Part shown: one piece after another, positions 1 to 8,248 of the stretch
Position numbering within the stretch: position 1 is the stretch's first letter
Layout of the letters: every line of letters starts with the position of its first letter
From: Citrifermentans bremense R1
Lineage (GTDB): Bacteria > Desulfobacterota > Desulfuromonadia > Geobacterales > Geobacteraceae
NCBI RefSeq assembly: GCF_000426865.1
Contig: NZ_KE384581.1
Coordinates: 316,721-380,720 of the forward strand
Reading direction: 5' to 3'
Length of the DNA stretch: 64,000 bases
Translations under genes and position numbers: made by a program
The notes under the pieces: generated by a model
The model's database searches: none
Told to the model about the DNA's origin: nothing
The model's input: the letters and a program-made list of their open reading frames with translations, nothing else

Positions 1-3000
1 GCGTCGGCGCCGGTGTGGTCGCGGCTTGTAGTCGGCATCTCACCCGGCGCTTCTGCGACAGGGAGGCATATGGTGAACGTCGTCCCTGTGCCGGGCTCGC
101 TGGAGATGTCTATGGAGCCGTTGTGCCCCTTCACGATCCCCTGGACTGCGGCCATCCCCAAACCGCGGCCGGTGAATTTGGTGGTGAAGAACGGATCGAA
201 AATCTTGGCCACCGTTTCACTGTCCATGCCGCAACCGGTGTCTGCGACCATGAGATAGACGCATTGCGTCTCGCTCTGGGCGCGGCTAACCCTTCTCCCT
301 TTCCGGCACTCCTCAACGCACTGCGAATACCCTGTGGAGATGGTTATTTCACCGCTGTTGTCCCCGATCGCCTCGGAGGCGTTGATCACCAGGTTCATCA
401 CCACTTGCCGAATCTGGGTCGCGTCGGCAACGATGTGCGGGAGCGACTGGTGCAGGTTGAATTTCAAGGCCGCTTTCTTCGAGATGGAGACCTCAAGCAG
501 GTGCAGCATGTTGTCCAGCAGGCGGTTCAGGTCTATCCGCTCCACCACGAACCTTCCCTTGCCGGAATAGGCGAGCATCTGGCTGGTCAGGTCCGCGGCG
601 CGCGACGCTGCGTACTGGATCCTCTGCAGGTTCTCTGTGGCCGGTGACGCGTCGTCGAGGCGGATCTGGGCGAGGTCGGCGTTGCCGATGATCGCCATCA
701 GGATGTTGTTGAAGTCATGGGCGATCCCCCCGGCCAGAACCCCGAGGCTTTCGAGCTTTTGCGCATGCAGCAGCTGCTGCTCCAACTCCACGGCCTGCTT
801 CCTCTGTGTGATATCCCTGGTTATGCCGTGGTAGCCGGTGATCGTTCCGCCGGCGTCATGGTCAGCGGTGAAGAAGATCTCGGTCCAGATGAGTTGCCCG
901 TCCTTGCAGCGCTGCTGTATTTCCAGGGGGGACGTCTCCCGGGCATCCTCGCCGGGGCGCATCTTTTCGGTTATGGCGGCATGCCACTCGCTTGTCGTCT
1001 GCTCCAGGATGGTGTGCCCTAAGACCTCGTCGGCCCGATAGCCCCGCAGGCGCTCGTCGGCGGGGCTGATGTAGGTGAAACGGTAACCGGCGTCCAACTT
1101 CCACACCACATCGGCGACGTCCTCGGTGAGCAGGCGGTAGTGGGTTTCGCTCGCGCGCAGCTGGCTTTCCATGGCCTTGCGCTCGGAGATGTCCTGGACC
1201 ATCCAGATGAATCCATCCTCGGGTGCACCTGGGTTCACCATCTGCACCACGAGGTTGCACCAGATCAAGGAGCCGTCCTTTCTTTTCAGCTCCATGTCGG
1301 CGCTATGGATCCCGCCTTTGGCTGTCGCACTGCTTGCGGCGGACCAAAACTGCCGATACAACTGCATGTCCGGGTGCAATTGCGCCGTGTCCATCCCCAG
1401 AGTCTTACCCGGTCCGTACCCGGTAATCTTGTCGAAGGCCGGGTTGGCCATGCGTATCTTCCGGTCCGCCAAAAGGCATGCGCCTATCGGCATGGTCGTC
1501 AATATGGTCCGCTGCTCGCTTGCCAGTCGCTCCACCTGCTGCGTCCGCTCCGCTACCCGCTGCTCCAGGGTGTCGTTGAGCAGTTGCAGTTCGGTGAGGT
1601 GTTCCTCGATGGTTTCGCTCATCACCTGGAAATTCTCGATCAGATTGTTGGTCTCCGTTATCCCGCTTTGCGGCCAATCGACAAATCCGCCAGAGGCGAG
1701 CCTCGAGGGGAGGTCGTTGGTAACCTTGCGCAGGTTCTCTATGCTGACCATGATCCGGCGCCCCAAAAAAGTCGCCAGCGCGAGCGCCATGAGCGTCAGC
1801 AGCGAGATCAGGATCAGCTTCTTGGTGGCGCTGTTGTAAAGCTGTTTCTGGAAAGGCGCCACAGGCTGTTCCAGCACCAGTCTCCACTCCGCCTGTTCTC
1901 CTATGACGGACTCGGCGCCGTAGAGGGATTTTTTCCAACGCTCGGACAGCGGCGTATGGGGGGAAGCGTCCGGCACAAACTGGCTGATGCCGTTATCCAG
2001 GCTCTTCATGGTTCCCTTGCCGTGCCGAAAAGGTGTCATCGCCGTCTGGTCTGAGCGGTTGCTCATGATGACGGTACCTTTCCTGTCAATAAGGGTATAA
2101 AGCATCCCCTTTGGGTTGCAGTCCGAATCCAGCCGCTCCTTTATCCGCTGCAGGCTGAGCGCTCCTAGGACATAGCCGCGGTACTCTCCCCGGACTACGA
2201 CCGGAGCAAGCATCGATACCTGCAGTTTGGCGCCGTCCGCGTTGGCCTGAACCGGTTCAGACAGTATGGGCTTTAGCGTCTGCTTCAGTTTGGGGATGTA
2301 GTGCCCGTTGACGAAGGCCTTGCCGACGTTTTTCTCCCCCAGGTCGTCGTGCGACGGATAAAAAGATTTGACGGCGGCGGTTTTGTCAAGCAGCCCGGCG
2401 CTCAGCAAGTTGGTGTCGAACTTCGTCGTCTGCTCCAGGTACGGTTGCATCTGTTGGGGGGGGAGCGACCCTGCAAGTTCGGCCAGGTTCCCTATCACGG
2501 TCTTCCGGTTCTTCACCCATGTTTCCAACTGGGCCGCCTCCCGGTCGATGTCCTGTTTCAGCCCGGCGCGAATGCGTTGGTCGGCTTCTGCGAAGTCGGC
2601 CCTCCCTTCCATGGCCAACAGCAAAAGGGCCGGTGCCACAACGAAAAAAGCGAGCAGGCTCGTAATCATCTCCCTGAACGGGATCATCGCGGAACGCGAC
2701 CTGAGGGCAAAAACGGTGAAGAGAAGCCTGGCCACGATGGCGTTCGCTACACCGTTCATGGCCTGCTTCGAGGCGATGATGTGGACGTTACTCAGCGGGA
2801 CATGCATGGCGCCGTGGTAAAACAGGTAAACGAGCGGCACGCCCATGAAGACCCAGTACAGGATGTCTGCCGAGATCATGCCGAACTTGCGGCGCTCCAT
2901 CAGGGCGCCTACTGCCGCGGCCTCGGCAGCGAGGATGATGGTGGCGTAAGGGTGGTTCCAGAGAACGTAGGTATAGCATCCGATCAGCGCTGCTGCCGCA

Positions 3001-3188
3001 GTGCCGAGGCGGAGACCAAAAAGCTGAAGTGCGAGCAGCGCGAAGATGCTGCCGAAGAGAAAGTCGATGTTTAGGAAGAGGGTAAACTTGAAATAATTGC
3101 CCGCCAAGCCGGCGGCGGCGAGCATTAAAAAGATAAGGGTACTGCTGCAGGTACGACCTCTTGCGAGGTTGCCATCGTCCGTGAACAT
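1..3188 (-). CDS. Membrane PAS-sensor hybrid-type histidine kinase, 3' end outside window
   Basis: Reading leftward from an ATG at 3188 (preceded by GGGAGA) the frame stays open to the window edge, giving at least 1062 codons. The N-terminus has several hydrophobic helices (about residues 15-140 and 172-192), then an extracytoplasmic sensor region like a dCache domain (about 195-430), another helix (about 450-470), two PAS domains (about 550-665 and 670-790, ending DISERK and DITQRK), a HisKA phospho-acceptor box with the motif HDFNN (about 820), and an ATPase domain with DTGCGM and GRGLGM boxes (about 985-1010). The protein would sense an extracytoplasmic or cytoplasmic small-molecule cue and autophosphorylate on the H-box histidine. 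Sequence continues past the ATPase domain, so a receiver domain may follow outside the window. A strong promoter lies upstream at 3401-3429. The partner regulator is not visible. Confidence 0.88.
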   Translation of the reverse strand, partial: MFTDDGNLARGRTCSSTLIFLMLAAAGLAGNYFKFTLFLNIDFLFGSIFALLALQLFGLRLGTAAAALIGCYTYVLWNHPYATIILAAEAAAVGALMERRKFGMISADILYWVFMGVPLVYLFYHGAMHVPLSNVHIIASKQAMNGVANAIVARLLFTVFALRSRSAMIPFREMITSLLAFFVVAPALLLLAMEGRADFAEADQRIRAGLKQDIDREAAQLETWVKNRKTVIGNLAELAGSLPPQQMQPYLEQTTKFDTNLLSAGLLDKTAAVKSFYPSHDDLGEKNVGKAFVNGHYIPKLKQTLKPILSEPVQANADGAKLQVSMLAPVVVRGEYRGYVLGALSLQRIKERLDSDCNPKGMLYTLIDRKGTVIMSNRSDQTAMTPFRHGKGTMKSLDNGISQFVPDASPHTPLSERWKKSLYGAESVIGEQAEWRLVLEQPVAPFQKQLYNSATKKLILISLLTLMALALATFLGRRIMVSIENLRKVTNDLPSRLASGGFVDWPQSGITETNNLIENFQVMSETIEEHLTELQLLNDTLEQRVAERTQQVERLASEQRTILTTMPIGACLLADRKIRMANPAFDKITGYGPGKTLGMDTAQLHPDMQLYRQFWSAASSATAKGGIHSADMELKRKDGSLIWCNLVVQMVNPGAPEDGFIWMVQDISERKAMESQLRASETHYRLLTEDVADVVWKLDAGYRFTYISPADERLRGYRADEVLGHTILEQTTSEWHAAITEKMRPGEDARETSPLEIQQRCKDGQLIWTEIFFTADHDAGGTITGYHGITRDITQRKQAVELEQQLLHAQKLESLGVLAGGIAHDFNNILMAIIGNADLAQIRLDDASPATENLQRIQYAASRAADLTSQMLAYSGKGRFVVERIDLNRLLDNMLHLLEVSISKKAALKFNLHQSLPHIVADATQIRQVVMNLVINASEAIGDNSGEITISTGYSQCVEECRKGRRVSRAQSETQCVYLMVADTGCGMDSETVAKIFDPFFTTKFTGRGLGMAAVQGIVKGHNGSIDISSEPGTGTTFTICLPVAEAPGEMPTTSRDHTGAD

Positions 3189-3400
3189 CAAGGTCTCCCA
3201 ATCAGATATTTGTTTCCCTCCAGCGACAACTACTCCACGTCATTTCCTGGGTCCACAGTTTTCACGCAAAAGGTTATCTGTATCAGGCAGGTCTTCTTCG
3301 TCAGAGCATGCGGCAGACGGCGAGGCCGCGGCAAAGCGGCATACGGTATGGCAGATTCAGCATGCCATATATTAATGACACGCTGCCTTCCGTTGGATTA

Positions 3401-3429
3401 ATGATAGCAGGGACTTGGTTTCCGTGCAA
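3401..3429 (-). promoter_or_regulatory. Extended -10 sigma70-type promoter of the histidine kinase gene
   Basis: On the minus strand TTGCAC is followed after 17 bp by TATCAT, with TGC immediately before the -10 (extended -10). The block CCCTGCTATCAT is shared with the promoters at 5566 and, with one change, 9882. The implied leader to the ATG at 3188 is about 200 nt. Confidence 0.65.
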
Positions 3430-3527
3430 CTTGAGCACCTATGCATTTTTGCCTCTGCCGGACGCTGAACCTCGTTCATCCTGAACTGCGCGATCGGGAG
3501 AATTATTCTTCAGGACGGTTTTCCTGC

Positions 3528-3554
3528 TCAAGTTAACATCGCGAAGGACGATAT
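3528..3554 (+). promoter_or_regulatory. Sigma28 (FliA)-like promoter of the chemoreceptor gene
   Basis: TCAAGTTA, 11 bp, then GACGATAT closely matches the FliA consensus TAAAGTTT-N11-GCCGATAA. It sits 57 bp before the chemoreceptor ATG. A similar element precedes flgM at 46893, which supports a flagellar/chemotaxis regulon reading. Confidence 0.6.
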
Positions 3555-3611
3555 GGACCGGACGGAGTAGCTAACGGGTGCCATCGAAGTGGGATCGATA
3601 GGAGATCAGGG

Positions 3612-5225
3612 ATGAAAATCGGAGTTCGCCTCGGAGCATGTTTTGGAATCATCATAGTCATCATGTTTTCGGTTACCGCCTTTACCGGCAACAGGCTTTC
3701 GTACATCAACAGCCGGGTGAAGGTTATCGTTGACGACAAGTATCCTAAGACCGTTCTTCTGAACCAGGTGAACGAGAACATCAACGTCATCGCCCGCACC
3801 TTGCGCAACGCCGTCATCGTCGAAGATCCAGCCCTCGCGAAAAAGGAACTGGAGCGGATTCCCGAGATCAGCAAGAGCACGGTGCAGTGCTTCGAAAAGC
3901 TGAAGAAGACGGCGACGAACCCGGCTGAGCTTGCCGCCTTCAAGGAAATCGATGCGGTGAGGGGACCGTACAAGGATGCCCAGAAGGAGCTGGTGGCGCT
4001 GATCGAGGCAAACTCCAAGGCAGATGCGGGGACGCTGCTTTTGGGAAGGTACCGGGATGCGCAGAGGGAGTACATAGCGGCGGTGAAGAAGATGATCGAC
4101 GTGCAGTCGAACCATCTGGTTGATCTCGGGCGCAACGTCGAGGATGCCTATAAGCTCGCCAGGAACCTCAGTATACTCTTCTCCGCCATCGCCATGGTGC
4201 TCGGCGGGATCTTCGCCTACCTGGTCACCAGGAGCATCACGAAGCCGGTCGAGAACCTGGTGTCGGTCAACGCCCGGCTCGCCGAAGGCGACCTGACCGC
4301 CGTCCCCGGAGTGCACGGCAGCGATGAACTTGGCCTTCTTGCCGAATCGACCCGCAAGGTGGTGGCCAACATGCGCGAGGTTCTGGGGCAGGTGGCGCAA
4401 GCCTCGACCTCGGTCGCCTCGGCCTCCCAGAGGCTGCAGCAGACCGCTTCGGCCATCGCCACCGGCGCCGAGGACATGGTGGGGCAGATCAGCACAGTAG
4501 CGGTGGCGAGCGAAGAGATGGCCGCCACCAGCAACGATATCGCCTGCAACTGCGGCATGGCGGCGGAGAGTTCCCAGGCTACCAGCAACGCGGCTGTGAA
4601 GGGTAGCGGCGTCGTCGACGAGACCATACAGGGGATGGGAAGGATCGCCGAGCAGGTAAAGGAGTCCTCGCGGACGGTGGAGAGCCTCGGGGTGCGCTCG
4701 GAGCAGATCGGCGAGATCGTGGGTACCATCGAAGACATCGCCGACCAGACCAACCTCCTTGCCTTGAACGCCGCCATAGAGGCCGCCCGTGCGGGAGAGC
4801 AGGGGAGGGGGTTCGCGGTCGTGGCAGACGAGGTGCGGGCGCTGGCGGAGCGGACCACCAGGGCGACCAGAGAGATCTCAGGGATGATCCAGAACATCCA
4901 GGGCGAGACCAGGGCCGCCGTAAAGGCGATGGAAGAAGGCGTAGCCCAAGTGGTCAAGGGTGCGGCCAGCTCCGAGCAGTCGGGGGAGGCCCTGCAAGAA
5001 ATCCTGCAGCAGGTGAACGAGCTTTCCATGCAGATCAACCAGGTGGCTACCGCGGCGGCGGAACAGACGGCGACCACCAACGAGATTACGGCCAACGTGC
5101 AGCGGGTGAGCTGCGTGATCCAGGATACGGCCCGCGGCGCCGGCGACACTGCGGCAGCGGCGGCCCAATTGGCGGCCCACGCCGATCAACTGCAGGGGCT
5201 GGTGCGCAGGTTCCGGCTGGCCTAG
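3612..5225 (+). CDS. Methyl-accepting chemotaxis protein
   Basis: The 537-aa product has the classic transmembrane receptor layout: TM1 at about 9-29, a helical periplasmic ligand domain of the four-helix-bundle type (about 30-190), TM2 at about 193-213, HAMP (about 214-266) and a cytoplasmic signalling domain to the C-terminus. The hairpin tip carries the conserved [19 protein letters not shown] segment that contacts CheA and CheW. The ATG follows TAGGAGATCAGGG, a good ribosome site. The receptor would relay ligand occupancy to a CheA kinase; whether it feeds the che cluster at 15.5-28.8 kb or a flagellar array elsewhere cannot be told. The sigma28-like promoter favours the flagellar system. 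The ligand is unknown. The gene is monocistronic and ends at a strong bidirectional terminator. Confidence 0.93.
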   Translation: MKIGVRLGACFGIIIVIMFSVTAFTGNRLSYINSRVKVIVDDKYPKTVLLNQVNENINVIARTLRNAVIVEDPALAKKELERIPEISKSTVQCFEKLKKTATNPAELAAFKEIDAVRGPYKDAQKELVALIEANSKADAGTLLLGRYRDAQREYIAAVKKMIDVQSNHLVDLGRNVEDAYKLARNLSILFSAIAMVLGGIFAYLVTRSITKPVENLVSVNARLAEGDLTAVPGVHGSDELGLLAESTRKVVANMREVLGQVAQASTSVASASQRLQQTASAIATGAEDMVGQISTVAVASEEMAATSNDIACNCGMAAESSQATSNAAVKGSGVVDETIQGMGRIAEQVKESSRTVESLGVRSEQIGEIVGTIEDIADQTNLLALNAAIEAARAGEQGRGFAVVADEVRALAERTTRATREISGMIQNIQGETRAAVKAMEEGVAQVVKGAASSEQSGEALQEILQQVNELSMQINQVATAAAEQTATTNEITANVQRVSCVIQDTARGAGDTAAAAAQLAAHADQLQGLVRRFRLA

Positions 5226-5280
5226 CCATCATTTATGATTCAAGGGACCCATAGCAATCAGCGGGTCCTTTTCCAGGCGC

Positions 5281-5321
5281 AAAACGAGAGAGCCGCATCC
5301 ATGACGCGGCTCTCTCGTTTT
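5281..5321. terminator. Bidirectional rho-independent terminator
   Basis: A perfect 16-bp stem (5281-5296 with 5306-5321) around a 9-nt loop has AAAA on its left flank and TTTT on its right. It can stop both the chemoreceptor transcript and the convergent small gene at 5353. Confidence 0.9.
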
Positions 5322-5352
5322 ACATTAAAAGGCAACGATTCGCCTCAGGGGG

Positions 5353-5541
5353 TCACACCATTTCGCAGTCGTCCTCCGGCCAGCTGTCCAGGCTGCCATC
5401 GGCCAACTCTACCTGCACCGTGTCCCCTTCTATGGTGCAGCCGTAGGAGAGGCCGGCTTCGCCGGTCTTTTTATTCCTCACCTGTACCCTTTGTTCTCTT
5501 CTTTCGGTGGTATCGCAAATCTCAGAATGTGGTCCTTTCAT
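5353..5541 (-). CDS. Small conserved hypothetical protein, paralogue of the 8006-8197 product
   Basis: A 62-aa acidic protein. It is nearly identical to the 63-aa protein at 8006: both share HSEICDTTER, QRVQV, LSYGCTIEGDTVQVEL and GSLDSWPEDDCEM. The ATG is preceded by GGAAGGAGGTCAGTC, a near-perfect ribosome site, and by an extended -10 promoter at 5566-5594, so it is very likely expressed. There is no signal peptide or membrane segment. Three cysteines are conserved between the copies (one near residue 9, one at about 35 and one near the end), so metal binding or redox chemistry is possible but not shown. I do not recognise the family. The end lies at a convergent terminator. Confidence 0.8.
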   Translation of the reverse strand: MKGPHSEICDTTERREQRVQVRNKKTGEAGLSYGCTIEGDTVQVELADGSLDSWPEDDCEMV

Positions 5542-5565
5542 GACTGACCTCCTTCCTTTGGCTTA

Positions 5566-5594
5566 ATGATAGCAGGGGCTGTTACCTTGCGCAA
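5566..5594 (-). promoter_or_regulatory. Extended -10 sigma70-type promoter of the 62-aa gene
   Basis: On the minus strand TTGCGC, 17 bp, TATCAT with a TGC extension. The last bases of the spacer plus -10 (CCCCTGCTATCATTAA) match the promoters at 3401 and 9882. The ribosome site of the 62-aa gene starts about 10 bp downstream of the -10, so the leader is very short. Confidence 0.7.
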
Positions 5595-5665
5595 CTAGAC
5601 CAAAGTGGATCTACTGCACCGTGCCCCGGAGAGCAGGCCCTGGAGAATTTTACAGACCCGTAAGG

Positions 5666-6106
5666 GTAGATGACTCGTACATCGCGGTGTGTAATTCATG
5701 CATCGCGGTAGATGACTCGTGCATCGCGGTATGTAATTCATGCATCGCGGTAGACGACTCGTACATCGCGGTATGTAATTTATGCATCGCGGTAGATGGC
5801 TCGTACATCGCGGCATGTAATTCATGCATCACGGTAGATGACTCGTGCATCGCGGCAGATGACTCGTACATCGCGGAAGGTAAATGGTGTATCGCGGTGT
5901 GTAATTCGTGCAACGGGGAATGTAATTCGTGCAACTGGGGGAGTAACTCGTGCAACTGGGGGAGTAACTCGTGCAACTGGGGGAGTAACTCGTGCAACTG
6001 GGGGAGTAACTCGTGCAACGTGGGGAGTAACTCGTGCAACGTGGGGAGTAACTCGTGCAACGTGGGGAGTAACTCGTACAACGCAATGTGTAACTCGTAC
6101 ATCCCG
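5666..6106. repeat. Minisatellite of 21 tandem 21-bp units
   Basis: Exactly 21 consecutive 21-bp units can be laid out. Units 1-10 mostly alternate between two types (GTAGATGACTCGTRCATCGCG and GTATGTAATTCATGCATCGCG), giving a 42-bp higher-order period. Unit 11 is divergent, and units 12-20 are of a homogenised type (GGGAGTAACTCGTGCAACTGG, then with ...AACGTG ends). Because 21 is divisible by three, several frames on both strands stay open; on the minus strand one frame reads a heptad pattern such as MHELHTA and LHELLPQ. There is no ribosome site supporting translation of the array itself. It begins just downstream of the small minus-strand gene at 6188-6550. Function unknown. Confidence 0.9.
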
Positions 6107-6187
6107 GTAGATGCCCCTACTCCCGTGCCGGTTCGAACTCTCCGTCTCCTTTGGCGAGTTTGCCCGCCGTAGCATTGCCAAGGCGGG

Positions 6188-6550
6188 TCACCGCCCCCTT
6201 CTTTCTTTGACGACATCGAATCCCGAAGCGACGAGGATGTCGGGAGTGCGCACGGCTGCCATTTCGAGGAGAGCCGCGATCTCATCCAGGTAGACTACGA
6301 GTTGCGCCTGGAGTAACGCGCGTTCCGCAATGACCAGCCTGCTGCCCAGCATGGACTCGTGGTACAGTGCGTCGTGCTTGTCCGATGCCGAGAGATACGA
6401 CGGGAGCAGCGTGGCGTCGGCACTCCATATCGAATCGGGGAATCTCATTTTTTCGGCCAAAGCAGTTTTCACCTTTTGGTTGAAGCTATGAAACTTCGTG
6501 GGAGCGACGTTCCTATAGTTCCGCAGTATCCGGTTACACTGACTTGTCAC
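6188..6550 (-). CDS. Conserved hypothetical protein, possibly C-terminally truncated
   Basis: A 120-aa protein starting at a GTG with GGAGG seven bases upstream. It is helical and soluble, with motifs such as SYLSASDKHDALYHES and a leucine-rich helix near LQAQLVVYLDEIAALLE. From memory it resembles the N-terminal part of a Geobacter family of roughly 200 aa that often carries a fibronectin-III-like C-terminus; that part is missing here. The frame closes just after a GAAGGGGGCGG run. Reading one of the alternative frames past that run continues as AVTRLGNATAGKLAKG and stops at 6117, at the edge of the 21-bp array, so a frameshift in the G-run or replacement of the old 3' end by the minisatellite is possible. 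No function can be assigned. Confidence 0.65.
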   Translation of the reverse strand: MTSQCNRILRNYRNVAPTKFHSFNQKVKTALAEKMRFPDSIWSADATLLPSYLSASDKHDALYHESMLGSRLVIAERALLQAQLVVYLDEIAALLEMAAVRTPDILVASGFDVVKERRGR

Positions 6551-6759
6551 GTTGCACCTCCATCTTGTTCCGGGCTATGGAAATGCTTTAAGTTACACAG
6601 TTACCACGGCAATGCAAGCTCAGCGGGACACAAAACGGTTGCACCACGAGGTTCCGGGGCCTGAATGAAGCCCCCTGCACTCATGTCCGGGCCTTTGCCT
6701 GCCGATAAGTGCAAGTGACCTCTTTTCTTTCATTCGGCAGTGTATTCGCGGTGGTTTTT

Positions 6760-7956
6760 ATGCGTGCGACAATCCTCGTGGTTGATGACAGCAAGTCCAT
6801 GCGCAGGATTATTGTGGACTCCCTTAAGGACGAGGGCTATGAATGCAGGTCCGCGGAGGATGTGGACACCGCCCTGATCGCCTTGGACGGGTGCGAGTTC
6901 AGTCTTGTGCTCTGCGACATCGAGATGCCTGGGCGCAACGGCATCTTCCTGCTCAACGAGATCCGCACCACACGCCCAGACACCTACGTCGTCATGCTGA
7001 CCGGGGTCACCGACCCGGAGACGGTGATGCATTGCATCCACTTAGGCGCAAACGATTACCTGATGAAGCCGTTTACCTTGGAGCGCCTGCTGCTCACGGT
7101 CAGGAATTCCCTCCGGCAGCGAAAGCTCTACCTTGAGCACAGGTCATATCAGGAGACCCTGGAGCAGAAGGTCCTGGAACAAACCGAGCAGATACGCGCG
7201 AGCCTGTTGGAAAAAGCGCTCATCACCAAGGAGATGGAGATCGCCGGCGCCATACACGCGGCACTGGTCCTACGGTTCATACCTTCTACCCCGCGCCTCT
7301 CCTTTGCCGCCCACTACCTCTCCGCCGGCCCCCTGGGAGGAGACTATTTCGACATATTTCACCGTGGCGACGGCTTGGTGGACGTTGTCGTCGCCGATGT
7401 CGCCGGCCATAACATAGGCTCCGCGCTTATCGTGGCGCAGCTGCGCGGTGCCTTGCGCGTGCAGGCGTCGGCCTCGCGCCTTGGCTGCGCGGAGATGCTG
7501 AAGCTGATCAACGAATCCTTTTACGAAGATCTGACCGGCGCCGAACTCTTCGTGAGCATGCTGTACCTCCGCCTGGACGAGGTGAGCATGCAGCTGCAAT
7601 ACGCCTGCGCCGGCCATAACCCGGGCGTCATGCTCCGCGCCGACGGCTCCGTGCTGGAACTGGACGCCGAGGGGATGATCATCGGCGTGGCGCGCGAGGT
7701 TGAATTCGAGGAGAAAGCGCTTCCCCTTGAGGCCGGGAGCCGCCTGGTGCTTTATACCGACGGGATAGTGGAGGCGGAAAACGGTGCAGGTGAGCTGTTC
7801 GGGCTTGCCAGGTTTGTCTCATCGCTCAACGAGGCGCGGGAGGGGGAGGGGGAGCCGGGCGCGCTGATCGAGGCTGCGCTCTCTTCGATGAAGCGCTTCA
7901 CCTCGGCCGTGCCGCTAAAGGACGACCTGACGGTCGTGGTGGTGGGAGTCTCATAA
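6760..7956 (+). CDS. Response regulator with SpoIIE/PP2C serine phosphatase output domain
   Basis: The 398-aa protein has an N-terminal receiver domain (about 1-125; phospho-acceptor Asp53 in LCDIEMPG, conserved Lys in MKPF), a helical linker (about 130-175) and a C-terminal SpoIIE-type PP2C phosphatase (about 195-398) with the metal-binding motifs GGDYFD, VADVAGH, CAGHNPG, LYTDGIVE and KDDLTVVVV. Such RsbU/HsbR-like proteins dephosphorylate anti-anti-sigma factors in partner-switching pathways, here under control of phosphorylation; the partner is not in the window. ATG 6760 follows GCGGTGG and places ILVVDDS at the usual distance. A GTG at 6709 would add 17 residues without domain content. 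A terminator follows directly. Confidence 0.9.
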   Translation: MRATILVVDDSKSMRRIIVDSLKDEGYECRSAEDVDTALIALDGCEFSLVLCDIEMPGRNGIFLLNEIRTTRPDTYVVMLTGVTDPETVMHCIHLGANDYLMKPFTLERLLLTVRNSLRQRKLYLEHRSYQETLEQKVLEQTEQIRASLLEKALITKEMEIAGAIHAALVLRFIPSTPRLSFAAHYLSAGPLGGDYFDIFHRGDGLVDVVVADVAGHNIGSALIVAQLRGALRVQASASRLGCAEMLKLINESFYEDLTGAELFVSMLYLRLDEVSMQLQYACAGHNPGVMLRADGSVLELDAEGMIIGVAREVEFEEKALPLEAGSRLVLYTDGIVEAENGAGELFGLARFVSSLNEAREGEGEPGALIEAALSSMKRFTSAVPLKDDLTVVVVGVS

Positions 7957-7959
7957 AGG

Positions 7960-7995
7960 AAAGGCCGCCCGGATTGCCGGACGGCCTTTCTTCTT
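7960..7995. terminator. Rho-independent terminator between convergent genes
   Basis: A 13-bp stem (7960-7972 with 7977-7989, one mismatch) is followed by TTTCTTCTTT. It lies four bases past the phosphatase stop and ahead of the convergent small gene. Confidence 0.88.
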
Positions 7996-8005
7996 TGTCT
8001 TGCTC

Positions 8006-8197
8006 TCAGGAAATCATCTCGCAATCATCCTCGGGCCAGCTGTCGAGGCTGCCGTCGGAGAGTTCGACCTGGACGGTATCCCCCTCGATGGTGCAGCCGT
8101 AGCTCAAGCCTATCTCGCCGGTCCTGGTGTTCTTCACCTGCACCCGCTGCTCTTTCCTCTCGGTCGTGTCGCATATCTCTGAATGCACCTTTTTCAT
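8006..8197 (-). CDS. Small conserved hypothetical protein, paralogue of the 5353-5541 product
   Basis: A 63-aa acidic protein whose sequence differs from the 5353 copy at few positions (for example KK for KG near the start, NTRTGEI for NKKTGEA, an extra C-terminal serine). ATG follows GAGGAGGCTGCC. It lies 51 bp downstream of pckA on the same strand with no terminator between, so it is probably the distal gene of a pckA transcript, whereas the other copy has its own promoter. Cytosolic, no membrane segment. Function unknown. Confidence 0.8.
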   Translation of the reverse strand: MKKVHSEICDTTERKEQRVQVKNTRTGEIGLSYGCTIEGDTVQVELSDGSLDSWPEDDCEMIS

Positions 8198-8248
8198 GGC
8201 AGCCTCCTCGGCTTCGAATTGGTGACAGCTGCGCCATCCGCTTTACAG

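Larger units (their letters stand above)
3189..3611. other. Divergent intergenic region, histidine kinase / chemoreceptor
   Basis: This 423-bp gap has no gene that I can support. It holds the kinase promoter (3401-3429, minus) and a sigma28-like promoter for the chemoreceptor (3528-3554, plus). The stretch 3300-3380 shows no recognisable structure. Confidence 0.6.

Noticed and set aside
5666..6106. CRISPR array
   Set aside because: There are no unique spacers; units are directly adjacent and no cas genes are nearby.
5650..6285. Long open minus-strand frame across the 21-bp array (heptad repeats)
   Set aside because: No ribosome site; open frames exist on both strands because the unit length is a multiple of three. 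Kept as a repeat, not a gene.
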